Shown: positions 1 to 8,425 of the stretch, piece after piece | How the letters are laid out: every line of letters begins with the position of its first letter | Numbering within the stretch: the stretch's first letter is position 1 | Assembly: GCA_002719425.1 (NCBI GenBank) | Contig: PBHA01000004.1 | Coordinates: 1-49,103 of the forward strand | DNA: 49,103 nucleotides | From: Chloroflexota bacterium | GTDB lineage: Bacteria > Chloroflexota > Dehalococcoidia > UBA1151 > TMED-70 | Reading direction: 5' to 3' | Made by a program: the position numbers and the translations under genes | The notes under the pieces: model-generated | Told to the model about the DNA's origin: nothing | The model's input: the letters and a program-made list of their open reading frames with translations, nothing else | The model's database searches: none

Positions 1-693
1 TCTTGCAGTATATTTTCCATTTTCTCCAGATCTTAGAGATTCAATCCATCTTTTATCTTTATCTGTAAACTTATTCCAATTTGATTCATTTACTGAGTAT
101 ACTTTTGAATTACCATGTATGATTTTTTGGTTAGTGATTATTGCTTTACCATTTTTATCAAATGAAAACATGGATGTATCTTCTTTTGAAGAAATACACA
201 TTACGGATGAGGAACCGTAAACAGTATATCCAGCAACAATTGCTTGACTTCCTTTTTGAAGTAAGTTTGATTCATCAGTTTGGTCATCATTTATTCTTTT
301 ATAAACTGCAAAAATAGTACCAATAGTAACTGCAACGTCAATATTTGAAGATCCATCTAATGGATCAAAAACGACTACGAAATCAGCATCTTTATTATTG
401 GGATTGGGAACTATTATAGACTCGATCTCTTCTGATCCCATTAGAAAAACTTTACCTGATTCAGAAAGATTTTTTATGAGTAAATTATTTGAAAATTCAT
501 CAAGTTTTTCTACCTGTTCTCCTTGTACATTTATTTCTCCGGTTTTACCAACTAAATTATTTATATTCGAAGATCTAATTGCCTCAGATATTTTGTAGCA
601 GGTATTTGATATAACAGAAAGTATTTTTTTTAAATTATCATCTAGATCAAGATCATCTAGATAGTCATCAAGGAATTTATTTTTTTTAACCAT
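1..693 (-). CDS. fbp: Fructose-1,6-bisphosphatase class I, N-terminal 231 residues (runs off the left edge)
   Basis: Hydrolyses fructose-1,6-bisphosphate to fructose-6-phosphate in gluconeogenesis (cytosol, Mg2+-dependent). The frame is open from an ATG at 693-691 to base 1. The class I metal/phosphate motif FDPLDGSSNID sits at residues 109-119, a metal-binding SEE at 87-89, and the family block with GTIFAVY and GSQAIVAGYTVYG at about 125-160. About 100 C-terminal residues, including most substrate-binding loops, lie outside the window. There is no clear Shine-Dalgarno before the ATG. A class I aldolase 2.3 kb away supports a gluconeogenic role. The family call is firm; completeness cannot be judged. 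Confidence 0.95.
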   Translation of the reverse strand, partial: MVKKNKFLDDYLDDLDLDDNLKKILSVISNTCYKISEAIRSSNINNLVGKTGEINVQGEQVEKLDEFSNNLLIKNLSESGKVFLMGSEEIESIIVPNPNNKDADFVVVFDPLDGSSNIDVAVTIGTIFAVYKRINDDQTDESNLLQKGSQAIVAGYTVYGSSSVMCISSKEDTSMFSFDKNGKAIITNQKIIHGNSKVYSVNESNWNKFTDKDKRWIESLRSGENGKYTAR

Positions 694-815
694 AAATTTT
701 TTATAAAAAGTTTAAATTTGTTTATAAAAACATATTACTTTGGTCAAAATTTTTCAAGAAATATTGGTTGTTAAAATATTTTTTTAATAATCAAAAATAT
801 AAAACTAAATTTATA

Positions 816-932
816 TCAAATTACAGATATAATTACTCCTGATATTAGAACCAACACATAAAAGGAAACAATAAGTGCAGATCGCTTAGAATCTCTAGCA
901 ATATCATTGTTGTTAATTACAGATTTTTTCAT
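816..932 (-). CDS. Possible 38-residue single-pass membrane peptide
   Basis: An ATG at 932-930 opens 38 codons ending in TGA at 818-816. The peptide has a charged, Asn-rich N-terminus (MKKSVINNNDIARDSKR) and then one continuous hydrophobic segment at about residues 19-38 that reaches the C-terminus. This is the layout of a tail-anchored or single-pass small membrane protein. There is no Shine-Dalgarno and no coupled neighbour, so support is only the amphipathic-then-hydrophobic pattern. It lies between fbp and amt, transcribed in the fbp direction. It may be chance in AT-rich DNA. Confidence 0.35.
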   Translation of the reverse strand: MKKSVINNNDIARDSKRSALIVSFYVLVLISGVIISVI

Positions 933-1117
933 AATTTTTTGAATTGTTAAATTATTACAATAATATTTTCTATCTAAAGTATTTCATCAATATTATCAAT
1001 TTGTTACGCAAATGTTTAATTAAATTAAAATTCACATTAATGAAAAAAATTAGAAACATTTTCTTAACTCTTTAGAAATAAAAGGCAAATAATATCATCG
1101 TCATAATTGAAATTTTT

Positions 1118-1123
1118 AAGGAG
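1118..1123 (+). promoter_or_regulatory. Ribosome binding site deciding the amt start
   Basis: A perfect AAGGAG seven bases before the ATG at 1131. It favours this ATG over the in-frame TTG at 1107. Confidence 0.8.
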
Positions 1124-1130
1124 TAATATT

Positions 1131-2387
1131 ATGGATTTTAATCCCGTAGCTCTAGATATAGTATGGACACTATTAGCTACAGTTTTAGTATTTTTAATGC
1201 AAGCTGGTTTTTCTTTGTTAGAAGCTGGAGCTACTAGAGCAAAAAACTCAATAAATATTGTTATGAAGAATGTAATGGATATGTCTTTGGGTTCTTTAGT
1301 ATTTTGGCTTGTTGGTTTCGGATTTATGTTTGGAACAAACAGTTCAGGATGGATTGGTACTGATAATTTTTTATTATCAAGTATAGATCCTGCATCAGAA
1401 ACAGGATACTTTGATTTTGCATTCTTCATTTTTCAAACTGTTTTTGCCGCTACAGCAGCTACTATAATATCTGGGGCTGTTGCAGAAAGAACTAAATTTA
1501 CAGCATATCTGATTTACGCTATTGCAGTAACTGGATTTATTTATCCAATTTTTGGTTCATGGGTTTGGGGTGGAGGATGGTTAAATGATGTAGGTCCTGG
1601 TTTTGTAGACTTTGCTGGATCAACTGTTGTTCATAGTGTAGGTGGATGGGCTGCTTTAGCAGGAGCAATTGTTGTAGGTCCTAGATTAGGTAAATACATT
1701 GATGGTAAACCTCAAAGATTACCAGGTCATTCAGTAGTATTAATGGCATTAGGTGTTTTTATTCTTTGGTTTGGATGGTTTGGGTTCAATGCTGGCTCTA
1801 CAGTATCAGGAAATGATGGATCAATAGCTGTAATATTCATAACTACAAACTTAGCTGCCGCAGCTGGAGCAGTTGGTGCAATGGTTCTCTCATATGCAAT
1901 ATGGAAGAGATTCGATGTATACATGACACTCAATGGAGTAATTGCTGGTTTAGTAGCTATTACTGCTGGTTGTGCAAATATGGGTCCTGGCATGGCTCTT
2001 CTTACAGGTTTAATTGGTGGATTTGTAGTAGTAGGTTCTGCAGTTTTGCTTGAAAGTGTATTAAAGATTGATGATCCAGTTGGAGCTATAGCTGCTCATG
2101 GATTTACAGGAGCTTGGGGAACTTTAGCAGTAGGATTATTCGCACAAGAAGAATTTGGTGGAATCAATGGACTATTATTTGGAGGTGGTGCTGGCCAACT
2201 TGGAGCTCAATTTGTTGGAGTACTAGCTGCATTTATATTTGTTTTTGGAACATCATTTATTGTTTTCAAACTTATAGATTTAACTATAGGAATGAGAGCT
2301 TCTGATGAAGAACAAGAAATTGGTCTAGATGTTACTGAACATAGTGCTTCAGGATATCCAGATTTTACTAATGTTGCTCAAAAATAA
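1131..2387 (+). CDS. amt: Ammonium transporter (Amt/MEP/Rh family)
   Basis: Channel-type uptake of ammonium across the inner membrane. The 418-residue protein has about 11 hydrophobic segments, the N-terminal AGFSLLEAG block (25-33), the family signature around DFAGSTVVHSVGG (160-172) with the first pore histidine (H168), and AAHGFTGAWGT with the second. I chose the ATG at 1131 because AAGGAG (1118-1123) sits seven bases upstream; the frame extends to a TTG at 1107, but that would make the ribosome site coding. It is followed by a strong hairpin and then a small winged-helix gene, not the usual glnB. The supply of ammonium complements the amine-oxidising enzymes elsewhere in the window. Confidence 0.96.
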   Translation: MDFNPVALDIVWTLLATVLVFLMQAGFSLLEAGATRAKNSINIVMKNVMDMSLGSLVFWLVGFGFMFGTNSSGWIGTDNFLLSSIDPASETGYFDFAFFIFQTVFAATAATIISGAVAERTKFTAYLIYAIAVTGFIYPIFGSWVWGGGWLNDVGPGFVDFAGSTVVHSVGGWAALAGAIVVGPRLGKYIDGKPQRLPGHSVVLMALGVFILWFGWFGFNAGSTVSGNDGSIAVIFITTNLAAAAGAVGAMVLSYAIWKRFDVYMTLNGVIAGLVAITAGCANMGPGMALLTGLIGGFVVVGSAVLLESVLKIDDPVGAIAAHGFTGAWGTLAVGLFAQEEFGGINGLLFGGGAGQLGAQFVGVLAAFIFVFGTSFIVFKLIDLTIGMRASDEEQEIGLDVTEHSASGYPDFTNVAQK

Positions 2388-2396
2388 ATTATAATT

Positions 2397-2428
2397 CTTT
2401 AGCTCCCTATTACTTTAGGGAGCTAAAG
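2397..2428 (+). terminator. Strong hairpin after amt, probable transcription terminator or attenuator
   Basis: A perfect 12-bp inverted repeat (CTTTAGCTCCCT and AGGGAGCTAAAG) with an eight-base loop starts ten bases after the amt stop. The U-tract is not immediate: a T7 run comes at 2443-2449, just before the next gene. It may therefore act as a partial terminator or a 3'-end stabiliser that lowers transcription into the winged-helix gene. Confidence 0.7.
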
Positions 2429-2451
2429 TAGTGTGAAGAGGATTTTTTTAA

Positions 2452-2721
2452 ATGCTTAAGGTCAGTGAAGCTAAATATGAAATATCCTATAGAGATGAAG
2501 TGATTGATTTGACTCCTAAAGAGTATGATCTTTTGAAAATATTTATACATCAATCACATAAAGTTATTAGTAAATCTGAAATTACTAAACAAATTTGGCC
2601 AGAAAAAGTACTTAAATCTAGAGTAGTTGATACTTATGTTTCTAGAATTAGAAAAAAATTAAATAAATTGGGTCATCCTGGTATAAAGGTAATAACTAAG
2701 AGAGGATATAGGCTTATCTAA
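2452..2721 (+). CDS. Stand-alone OmpR/PhoB-type winged-helix DNA-binding protein
   Basis: At 89 residues this is only a C-terminal effector domain: the LTPKEYDLL wing/helix block (20-28), a recognition-helix region with RVVDTYVSRIRKKL (about 57-70), and the closing KRGYRLI, as in PhoB and GlnR family regulators. No receiver domain precedes it: only 64 bases separate it from amt, and those hold the hairpin and an AAGAGG ribosome site (2436-2441). It is a complete orphan domain, not a 3' fragment with a missing partner. Its position behind amt suggests a role in nitrogen-responsive transcription, but that is inferred from location only. Confidence 0.85.
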   Translation: MLKVSEAKYEISYRDEVIDLTPKEYDLLKIFIHQSHKVISKSEITKQIWPEKVLKSRVVDTYVSRIRKKLNKLGHPGIKVITKRGYRLI

Positions 2722-3034
2722 ATGACAATAATTCAACCTAAATGTTGGGTAAAACTTAGAAAAATCAATAAAGCTAAGTATCAATCTAAATTTCAAACTT
2801 TTAAGTCAAATAATGATAACAAAAGATTATTGGCGGGGCTATAAATTACTTTCTGTAATTTACTTAAAGAAATCATTTATAACTAAAAAATATACCATAT
2901 ATTAAAAATTTCTTTTTTAATTTTCAATTTGAACTCAAGTAACCAGTTTCAATTTATATAAAGATGCTATAAATTCTAATGTAATTACATATCGATAAAT
3001 TATTATTTTATTTCATGAATTTGGAGAGAAATTA
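2722..3034. other. Intergenic region before the aldolase gene
   Basis: About 310 bases. An ATG immediately follows the winged-helix stop and opens 40 codons (2722-2844) rich in Lys/Arg; it has no ribosome site of its own and I do not call it a gene. An AT-rich hairpin (8-bp stem TAAATTAC/GTAATTTA, loop TTTCT) lies at 2842-2862 without a T-run. A weak promoter candidate is at 2929-2958. GGAGAG at 3023-3028 serves the aldolase. Confidence 0.4.
2929..2958 (+). promoter_or_regulatory. Possible promoter of the aldolase gene
   Basis: TTGAAC (2929-2934) and TTTATA (2953-2958) with an 18-base spacer resemble a sigma-70-type promoter, about 75 bases before the aldolase ATG. Such matches are frequent in AT-rich DNA, so this is tentative. 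Confidence 0.3.
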
Positions 3035-4039
3035 ATGAATACAAAGGAATTGAATAGAGTCGCAAAACACATGGTAATGCCTGAAAAAGGTATATTAGCA
3101 GCTGATGAGAGCACTGGAACAATAAAAAAGAGATTTGATTCAATCAATGTTGAATCAACTGAAGAAAACAGAAGAGATTGGAGACAACTTTTATTTCAAA
3201 CAAAAACTATTTCTGATTATATTAGTGGGGTTATTTTTTATGATGAAACATTAAGGCAAAGTACAAGCGATGGAGAAAAATTTGTTGATCTACTTAATAA
3301 AAATGATATTGTTCCTGGAATAAAGGTAGATAAATCAACCCATCCTCTTGCTCTGAGTGATGGAGAAGTTATAACAGAAGGTTTAGACGGATTGAGAGAG
3401 AGGTTAGAAGAATATCTAGAAATTGGTGCTAAGTTTACTAAATGGAGAGCAGTAATAAATATTGGAGAAAATATACCTTCTGATTATGCCATAAATACAA
3501 ATTCATATCTTTTATCTTTATATTCTGCACTAAGCCAAGAGGTTGGGCTTGTACCTATAGTAGAACCTGAAGTGCTTATGGATGGAGAGCATTCAATTGA
3601 TCAATGTTCTGAGGTAACAGTAAAGACATTAAAAAAAGTTTTCGAAGATTTATCTGAAAGTAATGTCCATTTACCTGGAATTGTTCTGAAACCAAATATG
3701 GTGCTTTCTGGAAAAGATGCAACAAAAAGAGCTGACGCGAAAATAGTAGCAAAATATACAGTTGATGTACTTGAAGAAACTGTTCCTAAAGATGTTCCAG
3801 GAATTGCTTTTTTATCTGGAGGCCAGGAAGATCAAGAATCCATAGATAACTTAAATGAAATAAACATATATGCTAAAAATAAAAAATCTCCATGGGAGCT
3901 CACTTACTCTTATGGTAGAGGTTTGCAGGCAGCTCCATTAAAGATTTGGTCAGGAAATAGAAGTAACATACCTGATGCTCAGAATGAGTTTGAAAAAAGA
4001 GGTATATCAGTATCAAAAGCAAGACAAGGTGAATATTAA
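3035..4039 (+). CDS. Fructose-bisphosphate aldolase class I
   Basis: Reversibly cleaves fructose-1,6-bisphosphate to dihydroxyacetone phosphate and glyceraldehyde-3-phosphate through a Schiff base. The 334-residue protein is the eukaryote-like class I type: KGILAADESTGT at 18-29, KWRAV at 136-140, IVEPEV at 175-180, the Schiff-base lysine K219 in VLKPNMV, and FLSGGQ in the C-terminal third. It starts at ATG 3035 after GGAGAG (3023-3028). The next gene begins one base after its stop, so the two are probably co-transcribed. With fbp nearby, it fits gluconeogenesis from three-carbon products. Confidence 0.96.
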   Translation: MNTKELNRVAKHMVMPEKGILAADESTGTIKKRFDSINVESTEENRRDWRQLLFQTKTISDYISGVIFYDETLRQSTSDGEKFVDLLNKNDIVPGIKVDKSTHPLALSDGEVITEGLDGLRERLEEYLEIGAKFTKWRAVINIGENIPSDYAINTNSYLLSLYSALSQEVGLVPIVEPEVLMDGEHSIDQCSEVTVKTLKKVFEDLSESNVHLPGIVLKPNMVLSGKDATKRADAKIVAKYTVDVLEETVPKDVPGIAFLSGGQEDQESIDNLNEINIYAKNKKSPWELTYSYGRGLQAAPLKIWSGNRSNIPDAQNEFEKRGISVSKARQGEY

Positions 4040-4040
4040 T

Positions 4041-5204
4041 ATGGATATGAAGAAATTGTTGAGTGAATCAAATGATAATTTAGTAAATCATAGAAGAATT
4101 TTACATTCTATGCCTGAGTTAGGTTTTGAAGAAAATAAAACTTCACAATATATTCAAGATGAACTAAAAAAATTAGGAATTCCCATTGAAACAAAATATG
4201 GTAAAACTGGTGTTGTTGGAATTATAAAAGGAGGACTTGGTAAAGGAAGATCAATTATGATCAGAGCCGATATTGATGGATTACCGATAACTGAAGAGAC
4301 TGAATTAGATTTTGCATCTAAAAATGGCTGTATGCATGCTTGCGGTCATGATGGTCATATATCAATACTCTTAGAAACAGCAAGAATTCTACAATCTGTA
4401 AAAGATTCAATAAAAGGTGAAATTATCTTATGTTTTCAGCCAGCTGAAGAAATTGTTCAGGGAGCTTTAGCAATGATAGATGATGGACTTTTTGATGACT
4501 ATCATCCTGAAAGAGTTTTAGGTTTACATATATGGAATCAACTTCCTTCTGGGTTTGTTGGAGTAAATGATTCAGCTGTTTTTGCTTCCGCTGATGCATT
4601 TTCTCTTGAAGTTAAGGGTAGAGGAGGGCATGGTGCTCTTCCTCACTTAAATGTAGATCCAATAGTTGCGGCATCTCAAATAATTACTAATGCTCAAACT
4701 ATAGTTAGTAGAGAAATATCACCTCAGGATCCAGGGGTACTAACTTTTGGGAAGATAGAGTCTGGATCAGCTCCAAATATAATTCCTGATTCTGTAAGTA
4801 TTGAAGGAACAATTAGAGCATATTCTCAGGATGTAAGAGAGCGCATTTATTCATCCCTTGAAAGAATAAGTAAACTAAGCGCTGAATCCATGAGATCATC
4901 TGCTACTACAGAAATTATGTATGGAGCAGGGCCTGTAGTCAATGAGCAGGAAGTAGCATCATGGGTTAGAGATAAGGCTAGAGAAGTTTTAGATGATTCA
5001 CTAGTAGGTCCAACCGAGCCTGTAAGTGTTGGAGATGACATGGCAGAATTTCTTCAAAGAATACCAGGAGTTTATTTTTTGTTAGGTGCAAGCGTTGGAA
5101 ACAAATACCCTCATCATAATTCTCGGTTTGACTTTGACGAAAAAGCTATGATTAATGGTGTAAAAGTTTTTATTTCTTGCACCTTAGATTTCCTAAATAA
5201 TTAA
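4041..5204 (+). CDS. M20-family amidohydrolase (hippurate hydrolase / N-acyl amino acid amidohydrolase type)
   Basis: Zn-dependent hydrolysis of an N-acylated amino acid or similar amide. The 387 residues show the M20D metal motif MHACGHDGH (98-106), the catalytic QPAEE (133-137), the dimerisation-lid GRGGHGALPH (about 195-205) and a C-terminal HHNSRFDFDE. I chose ATG 4041 over an upstream start inside the aldolase gene because AGGTGA lies about ten bases before it and the family N-terminus (RRILHSMPELGF) follows at the right distance. The exact substrate cannot be told from sequence. Its TAA overlaps the stop of the convergent SDR. Confidence 0.9.
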   Translation: MDMKKLLSESNDNLVNHRRILHSMPELGFEENKTSQYIQDELKKLGIPIETKYGKTGVVGIIKGGLGKGRSIMIRADIDGLPITEETELDFASKNGCMHACGHDGHISILLETARILQSVKDSIKGEIILCFQPAEEIVQGALAMIDDGLFDDYHPERVLGLHIWNQLPSGFVGVNDSAVFASADAFSLEVKGRGGHGALPHLNVDPIVAASQIITNAQTIVSREISPQDPGVLTFGKIESGSAPNIIPDSVSIEGTIRAYSQDVRERIYSSLERISKLSAESMRSSATTEIMYGAGPVVNEQEVASWVRDKAREVLDDSLVGPTEPVSVGDDMAEFLQRIPGVYFLLGASVGNKYPHHNSRFDFDEKAMINGVKVFISCTLDFLNN

Positions 5205-5992
5205 ACTACAGGAGATGTTCCTCCGTCAACATTAACTGCTGTTCCCGTTACATAGCTTGCTTTTGCTGAAGATAGAAAACAAATAACATCTCCTACTTCA
5301 ATAGCTTCTCCTACTCTTCCCATAGGAACATTTTTACCCATAACTTCCCAGTGATCTTCTAATGTATAATCAGGTTTTTCTTTTTGAATGTTTTCTACTC
5401 TTGTTCTATGTTGCCCAGATTTTAACAATCCGACACATACGGTATTAACTCTTATGTTAGAAGCTGCATATTCTTTTGACCAAGCTTTCGTCAAAGATAT
5501 CCCAGCAGCTCTTGAAAGTGATGTTGGTTGACTCCCTCCAGCTGTAGCTTTTCCTCCAGGAGTAGTAATATTTATGATGCTTCCTGATCCACTTGATTTC
5601 ATGTCTTCAATAACTGCTCTTGCACAATAAATTGCACCATAAACCTTTAAGTTTAGATCTTCTGTAAGTTGATCATTTGTCATTTCCTCTAAAGGAGAGG
5701 CAGATGATGTCCCAGCATTATTTACTAAAATATCTATTCCTCCAAACTCATCTTTAACTTTATTTATAGAACTTTTAACAGAAGTTTCATCTCTGACATC
5801 TGTTGAGAATGCGACTACTTTTCCTTTAGCATCTTTTTTGATTTCATTCACAGCGTTATCTAGTTTTTCTTGAGTTCTCGCTAAAATTGCAACGTTTGCT
5901 CCTTCTCTAGAAAGAGAAATAGCTGCAGCTAATCCAATACCATCACTTCCGCCAGTAATTATTGCATTTTTGCCATTTAATCCAAGGTCCAT
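5201..5992 (-). CDS. Short-chain dehydrogenase/reductase with non-canonical active site
   Basis: A 263-residue classical-length SDR with the cofactor motif TGGSDGIG (13-20), NNAG in the fourth strand, and the C-terminal VTGTAVNVDGG. The ribosome site AAGGAC precedes ATG 5992. The catalytic residues differ: where SDRs have Ser, and YxxxK, the aligned positions read INITT and TSLSR, so Ser, Tyr and Lys are replaced by Thr, Thr and Arg. The surrounding helix (AAGISLTKAWSKEY) is intact, so this is not a frameshift. I recall related SDRs with PTSxSRAAG at this place, so it may be an established subgroup with an unusual or absent oxidoreductase activity. Confidence 0.9.
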   Translation of the reverse strand: MDLGLNGKNAIITGGSDGIGLAAAISLSREGANVAILARTQEKLDNAVNEIKKDAKGKVVAFSTDVRDETSVKSSINKVKDEFGGIDILVNNAGTSSASPLEEMTNDQLTEDLNLKVYGAIYCARAVIEDMKSSGSGSIINITTPGGKATAGGSQPTSLSRAAGISLTKAWSKEYAASNIRVNTVCVGLLKSGQHRTRVENIQKEKPDYTLEDHWEVMGKNVPMGRVGEAIEVGDVICFLSSAKASYVTGTAVNVDGGTSPVV

Positions 5993-6060
5993 CTTTTTGT
6001 CCTTTCAGTTATAATGAGTTAATTCTTAAGAATATAAATATATATCAATAGGAATTTTCT

Positions 6061-7161
6061 TTGAAGCCTCTAAAAGTAAATAAAAGAATTATTCTTGGCC
6101 CAGGCCCTTCATCTGCTAATCCAGATGTTCTGAAGTCTATGTCGAATCCTATACTTGGATATTTAGACCCTGATTTTTTCAAAATACTTGACGATGTAAG
6201 AGATAGTCTTAAAAATTTATATAGGACTAAAGATCATGCTTTTGCACTTAGTGGATCTGGTTCATCAGGTATGGAAGCTGGTCTAACTTGTCTTGCTGAA
6301 AGGGGAGATAAGGTTATTATTTGTGCTTATGGATATTTTTGTGAGAGACAAATTCTAATGGCAGAAAGACTAGGATTAGAAATAATTCCTTTAAGGTCTG
6401 ATTGGGGTAAACAAATGGATCCATCGCTTCTTGAAGATGCTCTGAAACAACATCCTGATACTAAACTTGTAGTAGCAACCCATGCTGAAACCAGCACTGG
6501 GGTTTTGCAAAATATTGAAGAATTAGGAAAGATAGTATCTAAGACAGATGCTTTATTTATGATTGATTGTGTAACTTCTATCGCTGGTACTGAAATACTT
6601 TTTGATGATTGGAATATTGATTTTGCATATTCTGGAAGTCAGAAATGTTTGGCTTCGCCCCCAGGATTATCCCCATGTGCGATGTCTGAAAAAGCTTATC
6701 AATATATAAAAAATAGAAAGACTAAACCTTCATCTTGGTATCTTGACCTTTCTCTAGTAAATGATTATTGGGGTAGCGAACATGTACCTCAATATACGGT
6801 TGCTGTAAGCTCAATATATGCACTTTATGAATCACTTAGGCTTCTTGATGAGGAAGGAATTGAAAATAGGTGGAATAGGCATAAAGTTAATGCTGAAAAA
6901 CTAAGAGCAGGCCTCACAGAAATTGAACTTAATTTACCTATATTACCTCAAGATAGGCTTGATCAATTAACTGTGGTAACTAAACCTGACCACATAGATG
7001 ATGTTGAATTTAGAAATAAACTCATTTATAACTATAATATTGAAATAGGAAGAGGCCTTGGAGACTTTGCAGGGAAAGTTTTCAGAATTGGACTCATGGG
7101 TGAATCTTGTAAATCTGAGTATGTTGATCAAATATTAGAGGTTTTTAGGAAAGAAATTTAA
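6061..7161 (+). CDS. Class V aminotransferase, alanine/serine-glyoxylate aminotransferase type
   Basis: PLP enzyme that most likely transfers an amino group to glyoxylate, giving glycine. The 366 residues contain the family N-terminus LGPGPSS (12-18) with GYLDPDF (33-39), SGSGSSGMEA (64-73) for the phosphate, D169 in MIDCVTS and the Schiff-base lysine K195 in SGSQKCL. The start is a TTG at 6061: TAGGA lies seven bases upstream, and the first in-frame ATG would cut off the GPGPSS motif. Its end faces, two bases away, an FMN 2-hydroxyacid dehydrogenase that could produce glyoxylate from glycolate. Confidence 0.93.
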   Translation: MKPLKVNKRIILGPGPSSANPDVLKSMSNPILGYLDPDFFKILDDVRDSLKNLYRTKDHAFALSGSGSSGMEAGLTCLAERGDKVIICAYGYFCERQILMAERLGLEIIPLRSDWGKQMDPSLLEDALKQHPDTKLVVATHAETSTGVLQNIEELGKIVSKTDALFMIDCVTSIAGTEILFDDWNIDFAYSGSQKCLASPPGLSPCAMSEKAYQYIKNRKTKPSSWYLDLSLVNDYWGSEHVPQYTVAVSSIYALYESLRLLDEEGIENRWNRHKVNAEKLRAGLTEIELNLPILPQDRLDQLTVVTKPDHIDDVEFRNKLIYNYNIEIGRGLGDFAGKVFRIGLMGESCKSEYVDQILEVFRKEI

Positions 7162-7163
7162 AA

Positions 7164-8309
7164 TTATCTAAATCTCAGATTTTTTCTGTTTAACTCCGAT
7201 ATATTTGTACAACCCATTAGTTTCATATCTCTTTCTAAGGCTGTCTTATATAGACTTAGTGCTTTCTCTACGCCGGCTTGTCCTGCAGCTGCTAATGCAT
7301 AAAGATACAGTCTACCTCCAGCAACAGCTTTTGCTCCAATTGATAAAGCTTTCAGCATATGCGTAGATCTTTGGATCCCACCTTCACATATAACATCTAT
7401 CTTATCTCCAACAGCATCAACAATATCTGTAAGTACATCAAAATTAGCTACTTGACCATCAAGCTGTCTTCCGCCATGATTTGACACTACAATCCCTGTA
7501 CAACCAATATCAACTGCTCTTTTAGCATCTTCAACGCTTACTACCCCTTTTAGAGCAAAATCCTTACCCCAATCAGAAGCAAGTTTTTCTGCATCATCCC
7601 AGCTCATTGATTGATCTAGCATTGTTGAAAAATAACTACCTATAGATGTAGAAACATTAGAAAGCTCGCTAACACTATCTTTCAATAAAGGAAGTTCAAA
7701 TTTTTCTCTTAAAACATAATTTAATCCCCACATTGGTTTAGAGAAAAAACTATATAAACTACCAAGTGTAAGTTTTGGAGGAGATGTAAATCCTGTTCTT
7801 AAATCTCTCTCCCTGTTACCAGATGTTATTGTATCAACTGTTAATGCAATTACATCAAAAGAAGATGCTTTCACTCTATCAAGTACCGCATCGTTAATTC
7901 CATGATCTTTGTGATAATAAAATTGGAACATTTTAGGAGTATTAAACTTACTTAATTCTTCAATAGGTACTGTTCCAATAGTTGATAAACCAAACATAGT
8001 CCCATATTTTTCAGCTGCCTTTGCAACCGCTCTTTCACCTTGATGATGAAATAATCTTTGAAGTGCTGTAGGTGAACAGTAAAAAGGTAAATCTAATTTT
8101 TTCCCAAAAATAGTTGTAGATAGATCAATATCTTCTACTCCTCTCAAAACATTAGGAATTAAGTCTACATCCTCGTAAGCACTTGTATTTCTTCTGTACG
8201 TAGTCTCATCTTCAGCAGCTCCATCAATATAATGAAAAATAGGAGATGGAAGTTTCTTTTTTGCTAGTTTCCTAAAGTCGTGGAAATTTTGACAATCATT
8301 TAATCTCAT
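7164..8309 (-). CDS. FMN-dependent alpha-hydroxy acid dehydrogenase (L-lactate dehydrogenase / glycolate oxidase family)
   Basis: Oxidises a 2-hydroxy acid such as L-lactate or glycolate with FMN. Across 381 residues the family residues are in place: FHYIDGAAEDE (25-35), K254 in LKGV, the catalytic SNHGGRQLD with H278 and R281, and the FMN phosphate site GGIQRS with the following GRLYLYALAAAG. Lactate and glycolate oxidases cannot be separated safely by eye. Both substrates make sense here: glycolate beside a glyoxylate aminotransferase, or lactate from the deoxysugar route suggested at 23-34 kb. It is divergent from thrC. Confidence 0.92.
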   Translation of the reverse strand: MRLNDCQNFHDFRKLAKKKLPSPIFHYIDGAAEDETTYRRNTSAYEDVDLIPNVLRGVEDIDLSTTIFGKKLDLPFYCSPTALQRLFHHQGERAVAKAAEKYGTMFGLSTIGTVPIEELSKFNTPKMFQFYYHKDHGINDAVLDRVKASSFDVIALTVDTITSGNRERDLRTGFTSPPKLTLGSLYSFFSKPMWGLNYVLREKFELPLLKDSVSELSNVSTSIGSYFSTMLDQSMSWDDAEKLASDWGKDFALKGVVSVEDAKRAVDIGCTGIVVSNHGGRQLDGQVANFDVLTDIVDAVGDKIDVICEGGIQRSTHMLKALSIGAKAVAGGRLYLYALAAAGQAGVEKALSLYKTALERDMKLMGCTNISELNRKNLRFR

Positions 8310-8425
8310 AATATTAATATTTTTTTATTTGATAATTTAAAATCTTACAGTAATTTTGAGATGCAAAGACCTTTTTTTCTTTGATTATTTTTCGTTATCA
8401 GAGATAATTTTATTAAGGATTCAAA

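Larger units (their letters stand above)
694..1130. other. Long AT-rich divergent intergenic region between fbp and amt
   Basis: Very AT-rich leader region shared by two divergent genes. The only coding candidate is a 38-codon minus-strand frame at 816-932, listed separately. The amt Shine-Dalgarno (AAGGAG, 1118-1123) is at the right end. I see no convincing -35/-10 pair, riboswitch-like fold or dyad for a known nitrogen regulator. Confidence 0.5.

Noticed and set aside
398..598. 66-codon plus-strand frame with Ser-rich product
   Set aside because: It is antisense to the fructose-bisphosphatase gene, which has full family motifs on the other strand.
1064..1429. 121-codon minus-strand frame
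   Set aside because: It lies mostly antisense to amt; the amt reading is certain.
2722..2844. 40-codon frame directly after the winged-helix stop
   Set aside because: No ribosome site or recognisable motif; composition is what AT-rich DNA gives by chance. Kept only as a note in the intergenic entry.
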